18,827 nucleotides of DNA from Acholeplasmataceae bacterium (GCA_016934175.1 JAFGTI010000033.1:1-18827); one strand, 5' to 3'; positions 6,004 to 15,024 are shown, numbered from the stretch's first letter. Translations and numbers: made by a program. Notes: generated by a model not told the origin, from the letters alone.

Positions 6004-7440
6004 TTACATCCCTTTCAGGGCACTAATTATTGGTTTAGCTACAATATTAAAACGTTCAATAGCACTTTCATGATCATAGAATTGCTTAAGTAAGTCATCA
6101 TCTACTCTATTTAATTCATCCTTTGGAAGAATAGATAATAAACTCCAACCTAAATCAAGTGTATCAATCATAGCTCTATTGGTTTCATAACCCTGACCAA
6201 TAAAATGCTTTTCAAATAATTTCCCAAATTCGATATACTGTCTATCAATTTCGGATAATTCATCTTCTCCTATCACTGAGGCTAAACTTCTTGCATCTTG
6301 AACTTGTGCATAGGCAGCAAAAAGTTGATTTGCTACTGATTGATGGTCATCTCTCGTATAACCTGCTCCTATACCATCTTTCATCAATCTTGATAGAGAT
6401 GGTAAAATACCAATGGGTGGAAAAACTCCGACCTGATTCAAATCTCTACTTAAAACAATTTGTCCTTCAGTAATATATCCAGTCAAATCAGGAATAGGAT
6501 GTGTAATATCATCATTTGGCATCGTTAAAATTGGGATTTGAGTCACACTACCTTTAGATTGCGAGACAATACCAGCTCTTTCATAAAGAGATGCTAAATC
6601 CGAATAAAGATATCCTGGATATCCTTTACGCCCAGGTATTTCACCTTTACTGCTTGAAAACTCTCTTAATGCTTCACAGTATGAAGTTATGTCAGTTAAA
6701 ATGACTAAAACATGTATATTATGTTCAAACGCCAAATATTCAGCTGCTGTTAAAGCAAATCTTGGTGTCAATATTCTTTCAATTATAGGCTCATTTGATA
6801 AATTTAAAAACATGACAACTTTACTCATTACGCCTGCTTGTTCAAAAGAACGTCTAAAATAAGAAGCAACATCATTTTTTACACCCATCGCAGCAAAAAC
6901 AATACAAAAATCGTTGCCTTGTGATTCAGCAAGTTTTGCTTGTTTAACAATTTGTACTGCAAGTTCATTATGTGGCATACCTGAACCTGAAAAGATTGGT
7001 AATTTTTGTCCACGAATCAGTGTTGTAAGCGCATCAATTGAACTGACACCCGTTTGAATATAATTTCTAGGATAAATTCTAGATACTGGGTTTAAGGGTG
7101 AACCGTTAATGTTTCTTTTTTCGTCTACGAAAACTTCACCCAACCCATCAATGGGTTTTCCTGATCCATTAAATGTTCTTCCTAATATTTCCCTAGATAA
7201 TGACATCTCAACAGAATGACCGGTAAATTTGGTTTTCGTGTTCGTTAGTGAAATGTTTTGAGTACCTTCAAAGACTTGAATAGCAACTCTCTTTCCTTCA
7301 ATTTGAACTACACGACCGTAACGAATTGCTCCATTAGTCAGTCTAATTTCAACCATTTCTTCATAGCCAACGCCTGAAACATCATCTAGAAAAATAAGGG
7401 GTCCTTTGATTTCATCTAATCCTATATATTGAAGATTCAT
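6004..7440 (-). CDS. ntpB: V-type ATPase subunit B
   Basis: Non-catalytic nucleotide-binding subunit; three copies alternate with three A subunits in the V1 head. It shows the beta-barrel N domain (1-75), a central domain with degenerate P-loop region SGSGMPHNELA (about 151-161) instead of a Walker A, and the signature region with PSLSRLMKDGIG near residue 350. The 478-residue length is normal. There are two consecutive ATG codons; the second (7438-7440) was chosen because it lies six bases from the SD GGGAGG, the first only three. It follows ntpA with a gap of 12 bases and precedes ntpD by two. Confidence 0.96.
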   Translation of the reverse strand: MNLQYIGLDEIKGPLIFLDDVSGVGYEEMVEIRLTNGAIRYGRVVQIEGKRVAIQVFEGTQNISLTNTKTKFTGHSVEMSLSREILGRTFNGSGKPIDGLGEVFVDEKRNINGSPLNPVSRIYPRNYIQTGVSSIDALTTLIRGQKLPIFSGSGMPHNELAVQIVKQAKLAESQGNDFCIVFAAMGVKNDVASYFRRSFEQAGVMSKVVMFLNLSNEPIIERILTPRFALTAAEYLAFEHNIHVLVILTDITSYCEALREFSSSKGEIPGRKGYPGYLYSDLASLYERAGIVSQSKGSVTQIPILTMPNDDITHPIPDLTGYITEGQIVLSRDLNQVGVFPPIGILPSLSRLMKDGIGAGYTRDDHQSVANQLFAAYAQVQDARSLASVIGEDELSEIDRQYIEFGKLFEKHFIGQGYETNRAMIDTLDLGWSLLSILPKDELNRVDDDLLKQFYDHESAIERFNIVAKPIISALKGM

Positions 7441-7452
7441 CATTTGCCTCCC

Positions 7453-9201
7453 TTACTTAAGTCTCTTGATTAAACGATCAATTCTTTTAGGGTATTCTTT
7501 GAACAGATCTAAATTATCATTAGGAACTTCATATTTCATTTTTATCACTTGCTCAAAAATACCTGTTTCAATGAGTACATTAAGAGAATGTCCCTCTTCG
7601 ATAAATTTCTTTGCAGTTTGATGCAAATATAATATCACATCCATCATCTTCAATTGCTTTTCTAAGGGAACATAGGTATCGTCTTTATGAAATGCGTTTT
7701 GTTGTAAAAATCCTAGTCTAATGACTTTACCAACTTCAATGATTAATTTTTGATCGTCTGGTAGCACATCACTACCAATCAACTTAACAATTTCTAATAG
7801 TTTATTCTCTTCTGATAAAATACTCATTATTTCTTGTCTATTCGATAAGAACGTAGGACCGATATTTGTATCATACCACTTGGACAAATCGAGTACATAA
7901 TCAGAATAACTCGTATTCCAATTAATTGCTGCATAGTGTCTTTGATATGCGAGTTGTTTATCTAAAGCCCAAAAACTTCTAACAAATCTCTTAGTATTTT
8001 GTGTGACTGGTTCCGAGAAATCTCCACCTTGCGGTGATACGGCACCAATAATAGAAACTGAACCTTCATTTCCACTAAGTGTTTGCATATAACCTGCACG
8101 TTCGTAAAATTGTGATATTCGACTTGGTAAGTACGCTGGAAAACCTTCTTCAGCCGGCATTTCTTCTAAACGGCCACTGATTTCACGTAGCGCTTCTGCC
8201 CATCTTGAAGTGGAATCGGCCATTAGAGCAACATGATATCCCATATCTCTATAATATTCAGCAATTGTAATCCCAGTATATATACTAGCTTCTCTTGCTG
8301 CTACTGGCATATTTGAAGTATTCGCAATCAGAACTGTACGTTCCATTAAGAGTTTATTTGTTCTTGGATCAATCAATTCTCCAAACTCTTCAAGAACCTG
8401 AGTCATTTCATTTCCGCGTTCACCACACCCTACATAGACAATTAAGTCAGCATCACACCATTTAGCAAATTGATGTTGCATCATTGTTTTACCTGTCCCA
8501 AATCCACCTGGTACAGCCGCAGCTCCACCCTTAGCAATTGGAAATAGTGTATCGATAATACGTTGCCCACTAATTAGAGGCACAGTAATAGGAATTCTTT
8601 TTGTAACGGGACGAGGTGTTTTAATTGGCCATTTTTGCACTAAAGTTAATTCGTGAGTATCACCTTTTGAGTCTTCTGTTTTACAAATTACATCAAAAAG
8701 TTTATATTTTCCATTCTTAGCAATCCATACTACACGCCCATCAGCTCCAAAAGGCACCATAAAACGATGTTCAATTGTTTCTGTTTCAGGTGCAGTAGCA
8801 TAAATATGACCAAACTTTAATTGATCGTCAATGGCAACAGTCATCTTTACATCCCACAATTGATTTCTATCTAAAGATTCAACATCACTACCCACTGGGA
8901 TATACATGCCTTCTTTTTCTGATATTGTTTTTAATGGGCGTTCGATACCGTCAAAAATATTTTTTAATAAACCAGGTCCTAACATCGATGAGATGGGTTC
9001 ACCCGTAGAATATACTGGTTCACCTAAAATAAGTCCTGTTGTTGATTCATAGACCTGGACAGTAGTTAAATCCTGACTGATTGAGATGACTTCTCCTAAT
9101 AATTTATCATTACCGACAAAAACCATTTCAAGCATAGAAAAATCTATAGCATTCTTGATGGTAACAACAGGTCCATTGATTGAATAAATTGTATTTTTCA
9201 C
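7453..9201 (-). CDS. ntpA: V-type ATPase catalytic subunit A
   Basis: Catalytic ATP-hydrolysing subunit of the V1 head. The Walker A is PGGFGTGKT (231-239), with Gly where many V-type enzymes have Pro (GPFG), a variant I believe also occurs in other bacterial V-ATPases. GCGERGNEM supplies the catalytic Glu261 and adjacent Arg. The V/A-specific insert lies at about 110-190, and the C-terminal helical domain ends KRIDRLIKRLK. The 582-residue length is normal. The start is GTG: the family N terminus M-K-x-T-I-Y fits, and AGGAGG (9210-9215) lies eight bases upstream. Unusually an ATG (9201-9203) lies two bases ahead in another frame and is immediately followed by TGA. The SD overlaps the stop of ntpE. 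Confidence 0.96.
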   Translation of the reverse strand: MKNTIYSINGPVVTIKNAIDFSMLEMVFVGNDKLLGEVISISQDLTTVQVYESTTGLILGEPVYSTGEPISSMLGPGLLKNIFDGIERPLKTISEKEGMYIPVGSDVESLDRNQLWDVKMTVAIDDQLKFGHIYATAPETETIEHRFMVPFGADGRVVWIAKNGKYKLFDVICKTEDSKGDTHELTLVQKWPIKTPRPVTKRIPITVPLISGQRIIDTLFPIAKGGAAAVPGGFGTGKTMMQHQFAKWCDADLIVYVGCGERGNEMTQVLEEFGELIDPRTNKLLMERTVLIANTSNMPVAAREASIYTGITIAEYYRDMGYHVALMADSTSRWAEALREISGRLEEMPAEEGFPAYLPSRISQFYERAGYMQTLSGNEGSVSIIGAVSPQGGDFSEPVTQNTKRFVRSFWALDKQLAYQRHYAAINWNTSYSDYVLDLSKWYDTNIGPTFLSNRQEIMSILSEENKLLEIVKLIGSDVLPDDQKLIIEVGKVIRLGFLQQNAFHKDDTYVPLEKQLKMMDVILYLHQTAKKFIEEGHSLNVLIETGIFEQVIKMKYEVPNDNLDLFKEYPKRIDRLIKRLK

Positions 9202-9213
9202 ATGTGTTACCTC

Positions 9214-9819
9214 CTAGCTTCTAATAAACAACTTAGAATTTTTATAGAACCATTCTTTTTGTTCAGCAAATTTAGTATCAATGGTTTCATCAATTTCAAC
9301 ACCCTCATTACTAAGTAAAAATTCAAATCCACCTAAATGTATTTGAGGTGATTTGATAATATCGTGTGGAGATGTGATCGTCTCACCAATAATTTTTACA
9401 AGATGGGTATCATGATCAGAGATTGTAATCATTGATTTAGTATTTGGATATTTTCGATTAAGTATACGTAGTTTTTCGGTCATCAAAGTTTCATATTCTG
9501 GAGATGTGATAAATTGATAAATTTTATCAAGAACATTATGAAAGACAATATTGGTCATGAGGGTTCTCTCTTTAATGAGTTTCGCATCATATCCAATACT
9601 TGTTTGATTGATTTTATCATGATAGTAGAGTTGCATCTCTTTAAGCTTTTTTGATAACTCAATATTTTTTGACGCCTCTAATTTATCAGTAATGCTTTTC
9701 ATTTCTTTTGAATATAGATAATCAATCTCTTTTTCAAGTTCCTCTATACGTTTTTGTGCTTCTCTCTTTATTGCTTTATCAAAATAGCGGAACAATTGAT
9801 CTTCGTTATAATATGCCAT
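9214..9819 (-). CDS. ntpE: V-type ATPase subunit E (peripheral stalk)
   Basis: Peripheral stator stalk subunit, forming a long coiled coil with the G/H subunit and capping the V1 head. The 201-residue protein has a charged helical N-terminal half (about 1-95, rich in Lys and Glu with KRIEELEKEIDYLY) and a globular C-terminal half with a beta-alpha pattern ending in the GGFEFLLSNEGVEIDETIDTK segment typical of the family. An SD (AGGTG) lies about eight bases upstream. It lies 11 bases after subunit F and 12 before subunit A. Sequence conservation of E is low in general; the operon position makes the assignment firm. Confidence 0.92.
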   Translation of the reverse strand: MAYYNEDQLFRYFDKAIKREAQKRIEELEKEIDYLYSKEMKSITDKLEASKNIELSKKLKEMQLYYHDKINQTSIGYDAKLIKERTLMTNIVFHNVLDKIYQFITSPEYETLMTEKLRILNRKYPNTKSMITISDHDTHLVKIIGETITSPHDIIKSPQIHLGGFEFLLSNEGVEIDETIDTKFAEQKEWFYKNSKLFIRS

Positions 9820-9830
9820 TTATTTTCACC

Positions 9831-10139
9831 TCACAACTTGATGCCAATGGCTTCACTAACATATCGGTCAATTGCTTCTCCGATTTTAGCGGTACCATGA
9901 CGATCTGGGATTTCGACAATTAGTTTTCTTTTTAATGTCAATTTGAGTTCAGAAATAATACTTGGGGCTAGTTCTATTAATTTAGTCGTCACTAAAATAA
10001 CAGCAATAGATTCATCATTTAAAGCTTTTTCGAGCGCTGTCAAAAATTCTTTTTTTTCATGAACCACTACACTGTCTATACCTACGAGTCTCATACCAAC
10101 CTGAGTATCTACATTGTCGCTTAATAAGAAAAACTTCAT
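9831..10139 (-). CDS. ntpG: V-type ATPase subunit F (NtpG in Enterococcus naming)
   Basis: Small rotor subunit that binds the central shaft subunit D, called NtpG in the Enterococcus system and AtpF in other schemes. The 102-residue Rossmann-like fold is visible: strand MKFFLLSDN, the GMRLVGIDSVVV segment, strand AVILVTTKL, and LIVEIPDR before the final helix. Length and motif order are standard. An SD AAGGA lies before the ATG, with a 17-base gap from subunit K. The stop is TGA, one of the pieces of evidence that TGA is not read as Trp in this organism. Confidence 0.93.
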   Translation of the reverse strand: MKFFLLSDNVDTQVGMRLVGIDSVVVHEKKEFLTALEKALNDESIAVILVTTKLIELAPSIISELKLTLKRKLIVEIPDRHGTAKIGEAIDRYVSEAIGIKL

Positions 10140-10156
10140 AAGAATCCTTCTTCCGA

Positions 10157-10603
10157 TTAAAGCTTATTAATAATAAGAATAGAAATTAATAAACCGTAAA
10201 TTGCAACCCCTTCACCAAGTGCTACGAATATCAATGATTTACCAAAGTTCTTTTCATTTTCAGAAAATGCACCAATAGCAGCAGGTGCAGATGCCGCAAC
10301 GGCTACACCAGCTCCTAATGCCGACATACCTGTTGCAAGTGCTGCACTTAAGAAACCAAGTCCTTGAGCGATAGTACCTGTCATTAAATCAACAACGTCG
10401 CCTTCAGCACCAAAAACAGTTTGACGAACAAATAACTGAACTACAAAAACTAAAACGATAATTGTGAAAAATCCAGTAATATGTGTTGTCAGTCTAATCT
10501 TTGCAGATTTAACAGAAGCTTTTCCTCTAAACACTTTAATTAAAGGGAGTGTCACTAAAATAATCAAAATCAAAGGTAATACCCATTCTAAAAAATTTAA
10601 CAT
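10157..10603 (-). CDS. ntpK: V-type ATPase subunit K (c-ring proteolipid)
   Basis: Membrane rotor subunit forming the ion-carrying c-ring. The 148-residue protein has four predicted membrane segments (about 6-25, 42-60, 75-112 with its Gly/Ala-rich run, 120-145). Only the second hairpin has the proteolipid pattern, with GFLSAALATGMSALGAG and the ion-binding carboxylate Glu131 in ALGEGVAIYG. The first hairpin lacks any such acidic residue and the Gly-rich packing. I see no Gln of the classical Na+ site at the expected place, but ion choice remains open. The start is the ATG eight bases after AGGAGG; an in-frame TTG two codons upstream is too near the SD. It follows ntpI by 21 bases. Confidence 0.93.
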   Translation of the reverse strand: MLNFLEWVLPLILIILVTLPLIKVFRGKASVKSAKIRLTTHITGFFTIIVLVFVVQLFVRQTVFGAEGDVVDLMTGTIAQGLGFLSAALATGMSALGAGVAVAASAPAAIGAFSENEKNFGKSLIFVALGEGVAIYGLLISILIINKL

Positions 10604-10624
10604 ATCCAAATCCTCCTAAAAAAT

Positions 10625-12544
10625 TTATTGATTCAATGCATTAAATGCAATACCATTCCCATCATAATACCGAGAAAACATTTCATAAAACTCAAGTCTT
10701 AAAACTTGAATGCCAACAATCATTCCTTCAAGTCCCATCACGAAGATGTTACCAAGAATAAGAACAATCCAACCAGCATTTCCAACCATTGACATCAAGC
10801 TCATTACAACTAACATCATCCCTGCATGAGATAAGATAAATCCACCCACACGTAAGAAACTCATTGAGTTTGTAATATAACTTAATATGATTTCAAAAAG
10901 TTCAAAGAACCCTTCAACAAAGAAACCACCAAAACCATTGGGAAACATCCTATCTTTATTAAACATTCTCTCAAGTGGTTCTTTAAAGAATATTAATATG
11001 AGTGGCAAGCCAGCAAATAAAAGAATAGTCCATATATTGAAAACAGTGTATCCCAAACCTAATTCTAAAGCTGCACCAACTAATATATAACCATATAAAA
11101 TAAGTCCCGCTAATCCATTATGTGATGCTATAAGCTCAGCATAATGTTTTTTCCTTATTAAGGTGATGATATTCAAAATCATTGATATCACAATGAGCAA
11201 TGCACCTAATCCTATAGCTGCAATCAACAACGTCATTGTAAATTCAGAATCCATCACAGAAATTGGTCTACCTGCAAGTCCTAAAGTATGTATATAAAAG
11301 TGTTCCAGAATTTCTTCATTACCAAAAAATGATCCATAAAGTAGTCCAAAGAGAGCCGAGGAAATACCAATTCTCATTCCAATTGCCCCTAGTCTCATCT
11401 TTTTATAATGATATAGTAAGTATCCAAGGAGTATCAATACTAACCCTTGTCCAAAATCACCAAACATTATACCGAAGAGTAAAGCATATGATAAAGCAAC
11501 AAACGGCGTAGGATCTATTTCACCATATGATGGCAAACCATACATTTCAACAAACATTGAGAATGGCTTACTAAACCAACCATTTTTAAGTTTTGTCGGT
11601 GGTTTAATTCTTCGATCACTATATGCATCATTGACTTCTATTTCCACATCGTCAAACTCTTCAAAAGCTTCTTTAAAAATCTTTACATCTTTTTCTTCTG
11701 CAAAACCAGAGATACTAAATTTTGTCCCGAGACCCACAACATATTGTTTCGCATCATAGACTCTATTTAAAAATAAGAGTTCACCCTTAATGGCTGCAAG
11801 TTTGGCTTTAGAATCATTAATAAACGCATTGATTCTTATTTCTTCATTTTCAATCATTTTATTTGTATTTAATATTTCTTGATTCAATGATTCAACTGCA
11901 TCTTTAGGTGTACCATGAACAAAATCAGGAATATAAATTCTTTCAAAGAATAGTGAAGAAAAAATATTATCTACCTCGCGTTTAAATTCATCAGTTGTTA
12001 TATAGACACACCAACTATTATTATTATCATGGTTAAATGATTTAAAAATAAATGGTTTGTTTTGAAAAAACCTCAGTTTTTCAACATTAGAGTTAGGTAA
12101 TCTCCCAAATCTAATATTAATATAATCACATGCAAATAGATCATCCAAAGGAATTTCTAAGTTCATAATGTTTTCAACTTGAATCATCGCATCCATATAT
12201 TTTTGGATATGATTTCTTAATTCTTTTACGTGATTAGATTCACTTTCCAAATGCTCTTTAAATTCATTGAGATAATCATGGATATCATCAAACTGATAAT
12301 TTTCATCTCGTTGTTCAATATTTGGTAAACTGATTTTAAATTTATTTTCAATTTCAGCTAGTGAAGCAAGTAATGGTTCACATGGGTTTTCAGTAACAAA
12401 TGATGTCAATCCATGAACCTTTTCAACAATTTCGCTTGCAAGGACAGGATGAAAACCTTTCAGGTCAATGAAAGTTAAAAGAATACGATCGAGATTATTA
12501 AGATTTGATGTTAAATCAACCAATTTGACTTTAGCAATACTCAT
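10625..12544 (-). CDS. ntpI: V-type ATPase subunit I, full length (stator a-subunit)
   Basis: Membrane stator subunit that forms the ion half-channels against the c-ring and anchors the peripheral stalks. The 639 residues split into a cytosolic collar half (1 to about 335, with coiled-coil regions at 85-130 and 220-260) and a membrane half (about 340-639) with seven to eight segments. The essential channel Arg is Arg565 in NSMSFLRVGG, followed by SHAGMM, and the last conserved block GLEGMIVGIQVLRLEFYE (about 604-621) is intact. An SD AGGAG lies before the ATG. The gene is 17 bases after ntpC. Its N half is strongly similar, almost without gaps, to the truncated paralogue encoded at 13638-14618. 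Confidence 0.95.
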   Translation of the reverse strand: MSIAKVKLVDLTSNLNNLDRILLTFIDLKGFHPVLASEIVEKVHGLTSFVTENPCEPLLASLAEIENKFKISLPNIEQRDENYQFDDIHDYLNEFKEHLESESNHVKELRNHIQKYMDAMIQVENIMNLEIPLDDLFACDYINIRFGRLPNSNVEKLRFFQNKPFIFKSFNHDNNNSWCVYITTDEFKREVDNIFSSLFFERIYIPDFVHGTPKDAVESLNQEILNTNKMIENEEIRINAFINDSKAKLAAIKGELLFLNRVYDAKQYVVGLGTKFSISGFAEEKDVKIFKEAFEEFDDVEIEVNDAYSDRRIKPPTKLKNGWFSKPFSMFVEMYGLPSYGEIDPTPFVALSYALLFGIMFGDFGQGLVLILLGYLLYHYKKMRLGAIGMRIGISSALFGLLYGSFFGNEEILEHFYIHTLGLAGRPISVMDSEFTMTLLIAAIGLGALLIVISMILNIITLIRKKHYAELIASHNGLAGLILYGYILVGAALELGLGYTVFNIWTILLFAGLPLILIFFKEPLERMFNKDRMFPNGFGGFFVEGFFELFEIILSYITNSMSFLRVGGFILSHAGMMLVVMSLMSMVGNAGWIVLILGNIFVMGLEGMIVGIQVLRLEFYEMFSRYYDGNGIAFNALNQ

Positions 12545-12561
12545 AATTCTCTCCTAATTTT

Positions 12562-13599
12562 TTAATAGATTAGCATTTGTCTAATCTCGTGGTCATCTAC
12601 TTGATAACGAATACCTTCAATAATATTCGTCAAATTCTCTATTTCAAACTCACTCAATGTAATAAAAGATAAAAATACCTTTGGAACATCTTTAGAGTAA
12701 TACATAAATTTCTTTGCCAGATTAAATTCAATTTTACCCGCATAATATTCAACATATACATAATCTTTATCACTTGTAAATCTTGAAAATTCTGATGTTG
12801 AAAGGTATTTTAAAATTGCATCAGGATCTGGTAATAAAATAAGTTCATCTAGTTTCTTTTCGCTAATTCTACTATTTTTTTTAATTAAGACGTTACGAAT
12901 AATCATAGGATCAGCTTTATAAAACTTTTTCAAACGATATATTTTAATAATATTACCAAGTTCAATCCTTGTTTGAAAAATACTTTTCAAATCTTTTCTG
13001 AGCTGTCCTTTATAGTGTTTTTCAATCTTCTTAAATGCTTCATCGTAATAATAAGCTTCCAAAGCATTTTCTATTTCGAGATACTGTATCTGTTGATTAT
13101 CTTTAGTATCATAAGGCTTAAGAATTTCGTGATAGGGTGTCTTCTCTAATGCCTTTAAAAGTTCATTTAAATTTGTAGCTTTTAAAACAAGTGACATGTC
13201 AATCGTCGTATGAACATCAAAGAAAAACGGTATTTTACCTTTGCTTTCATAATAATCATCTGAAATCATCGTTCTCAAAGATGTTAAAATGACTTCATTT
13301 TCTTGATGGACAAGATTGATCTCATAAAATTCTAAATCTTTTGAAAATACTTGTTTAGTTAAACGATAAATTTGATCAAATGAGTTTTTTTTAATCAAGG
13401 ATTCAAAATTACCTCGATGAATCGAATTCTCTTTTACGTCTTTAAGAATCGTTTTGTAGTTTTCGTGCTTTTTAAGATACCCTACAAGCTCAGGTAAAGA
13501 TTTAAATTTAGAAATTTTTTCATATTCATCAGGTTTAATAAAATTTCCATATATTGATTTGGCTTTAGCTATAACTGTATTATTAGCCCAAGAACTCAT
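12562..13599 (-). CDS. ntpC: V-type ATPase subunit C (d-type, rotor adaptor)
   Basis: Subunit C (equivalent to eukaryotic subunit d) is the funnel-shaped adaptor that sits on the c-ring and joins it to the D/F shaft. The 345-residue, all-helical, soluble protein shows the family N terminus (a Trp/Asn-rich start, then KAKSIYGNFI and the LPELVGYLKK repeat unit) and internally repeated helical bundles, for example near LGNIIKIYRLKKFY at about 218-231. The length matches the family. An SD AAGGAG lies before the ATG. Here it is located between two subunit-I-type genes, 38 bases after the truncated one and 17 before the full-length one. Confidence 0.9.
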   Translation of the reverse strand: MSSWANNTVIAKAKSIYGNFIKPDEYEKISKFKSLPELVGYLKKHENYKTILKDVKENSIHRGNFESLIKKNSFDQIYRLTKQVFSKDLEFYEINLVHQENEVILTSLRTMISDDYYESKGKIPFFFDVHTTIDMSLVLKATNLNELLKALEKTPYHEILKPYDTKDNQQIQYLEIENALEAYYYDEAFKKIEKHYKGQLRKDLKSIFQTRIELGNIIKIYRLKKFYKADPMIIRNVLIKKNSRISEKKLDELILLPDPDAILKYLSTSEFSRFTSDKDYVYVEYYAGKIEFNLAKKFMYYSKDVPKVFLSFITLSEFEIENLTNIIEGIRYQVDDHEIRQMLIY

Positions 13600-13637
13600 A
13601 TAAAAATATCTCCTTCATGTCGTTATTAATTTCAATT

Positions 13638-14618
13638 TTAAGAACTAAAAAAGCTTTCCTTGATGCGTTTAGGCACTTGAATACGTGCATCACTTTTTGC
13701 ATCTTTTACAACAATTTCAGTATCCTTAAATTTTTCAAATGATTTCATAAATTCTGTAACATAAGCATCTTTTACAAATGACAATAAACTAAATTTGTTT
13801 CCCATACCTATCACATATTTTTTAAAATCAAATACACGTTCTTGAAAAATAAATTCCCCTTTGATATGATTAATTTTCTCTAGATTTTCACTAATGAGTA
13901 AATCCATTTTCGTATGAAAGTTCTCTATCATTTTTTGATTATCAGCTATCTCAGATTCAAGTTTTCCAGTTGCTACTGCTGGAGTCCCATGAACAAAATC
14001 AGGAATCATCACACGCTCAAATAATAGTGATGAAAATATATTGTCAACTTCTCTTTTGTATTCATTAGTTGTATAGTACATACACCATGTTTTATACTGT
14101 TCCTTTTCAAATGCTTTGAATATAAATGGCTTATTAGAAAACAACTTAATCTTATCGATACTATTATTAGGAATTTTACCAAAACGAAAAAAAACAAAAT
14201 TACACTCAAAAAGGTCATCTAAAGCAATATCTAAACTATGTATGTGTCTAATCTGAATAAGTACATCTTCACACTTTTGAATACTTTCTTCTTTTAATTT
14301 AATTTCTAAGTTTTTCTCATCAAGTTGTGCTTTCAATGACATAATGAAATCATAGGCCTCATTAATATTACATGATTTACTTTTGACTTCATCATCCTTT
14401 AAAGTAATATGATATTCATCACAAAGATTTTCTATTTCATTTAAAACCGCACGGTAAGGATTATCTGAAATTAAAGATGTTAATCCTCGTACCTTCTCAA
14501 CAACTTCAGTTGCTAAGATTGGATGAACTCCTTTTAAATCAACATAAGTCATCAAAATATTATCAATTTGATTCATATCTGAAACTAAATTAATTAGCTT
14601 CATATTAATTGATCTCAT
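13638..14618 (-). CDS. Stand-alone cytosolic domain of V-ATPase subunit I (paralogue)
   Basis: A 326-residue soluble paralogue of the N-terminal collar half of subunit I. It aligns nearly gap-free with residues 1-326 of the full subunit encoded at 10625-12544: shared blocks include LLTF/LMTY-DLKG, EKV-GLTS, LDDLF-C, NKPFIFK, KREVDNIFSSL-FER and PDFVHGTP. It stops with TAA just where the full-length protein enters its membrane half (GWFSKP versus ESFFSS), so the Arg-bearing channel domain is absent. The reading frame is undamaged, with GGAGG four bases before ATG, so it is not an obvious pseudogene. Its position between the stalk gene G/H and subunit C suggests a soluble stalk-binding or collar role, which is inference. 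Confidence 0.9.
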   Translation of the reverse strand: MRSINMKLINLVSDMNQIDNILMTYVDLKGVHPILATEVVEKVRGLTSLISDNPYRAVLNEIENLCDEYHITLKDDEVKSKSCNINEAYDFIMSLKAQLDEKNLEIKLKEESIQKCEDVLIQIRHIHSLDIALDDLFECNFVFFRFGKIPNNSIDKIKLFSNKPFIFKAFEKEQYKTWCMYYTTNEYKREVDNIFSSLLFERVMIPDFVHGTPAVATGKLESEIADNQKMIENFHTKMDLLISENLEKINHIKGEFIFQERVFDFKKYVIGMGNKFSLLSFVKDAYVTEFMKSFEKFKDTEIVVKDAKSDARIQVPKRIKESFFSS

Positions 14619-14659
14619 GTTGCCTCCATCGCTAAGAATAATTCAAGATTACATTTGCA

Positions 14660-14971
14660 TTATTTTATACATGCTTGAAAAATCTGTTCGATCCATAAAT
14701 CTTTATTATCTTCATATTGTTTTTGAATGTTTTTCAATGTTTTCTTATAATTATCGAGCTCTTTTTTCTTAGATTCAATAACTTCTTGTTCATAACGCTC
14801 TCGAGTTTCCTTTAATTTTTGTTCAATTTCAGCAAGAAAAGATTGATGTAGTTTTTGTGTCTCCTCTTTGATTAAATCATCGAGATGTTCTTTTTTCTTT
14901 GCTAGTTCATTAACATTTTCTCTAGCTTTTTTATCAAGGTTGATTGTATCTTTAATTATGTTATGATGCAT
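14660..14971 (-). CDS. ntpF: V-type ATPase subunit G/H (peripheral stalk, NtpF-like)
   Basis: A 103-residue, highly charged, all-helical protein that would pair with subunit E to form the peripheral stalk of the ATPase. Almost the whole sequence is a continuous Lys/Glu-rich coiled coil (about residues 10-90) with no globular core. This is the size and character of NtpF/AtpH. The family has little sequence conservation, so operon position carries much of the weight: it is the first ATPase gene, 36 bases after proS and 41 before the short subunit-I gene. The SD is AAGGTGA. A candidate internal promoter lies just upstream. Confidence 0.82.
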   Translation of the reverse strand: MHHNIIKDTINLDKKARENVNELAKKKEHLDDLIKEETQKLHQSFLAEIEQKLKETRERYEQEVIESKKKELDNYKKTLKNIQKQYEDNKDLWIEQIFQACIK

Positions 14972-14995
14972 AGAATCACCTTCATTCTTATTAAT

Positions 14996-15024
14996 ATTTT
15001 AGCGTTTTTAGTAAGCTCTTGCAA
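14996..15024 (-). promoter_or_regulatory. Candidate internal promoter of the V-ATPase genes
   Basis: On the minus strand TTGCAA (15019-15024, four of six) and TAAAAT (14996-15001, five of six) are separated by 17 bases, the -35 lying within the last codons of proS. This could let the ATPase genes be transcribed independently of cvfB-proS. The region has no terminator, so read-through from upstream is also expected. Confidence 0.4.

Noticed and set aside
13638..14618. Short subunit I as a frameshifted pseudogene or an assembly break of ntpI
   Set aside because: It is diverged along its whole length from the full gene, keeps a clean frame and SD, and ntpC plus an intact ntpI follow it.
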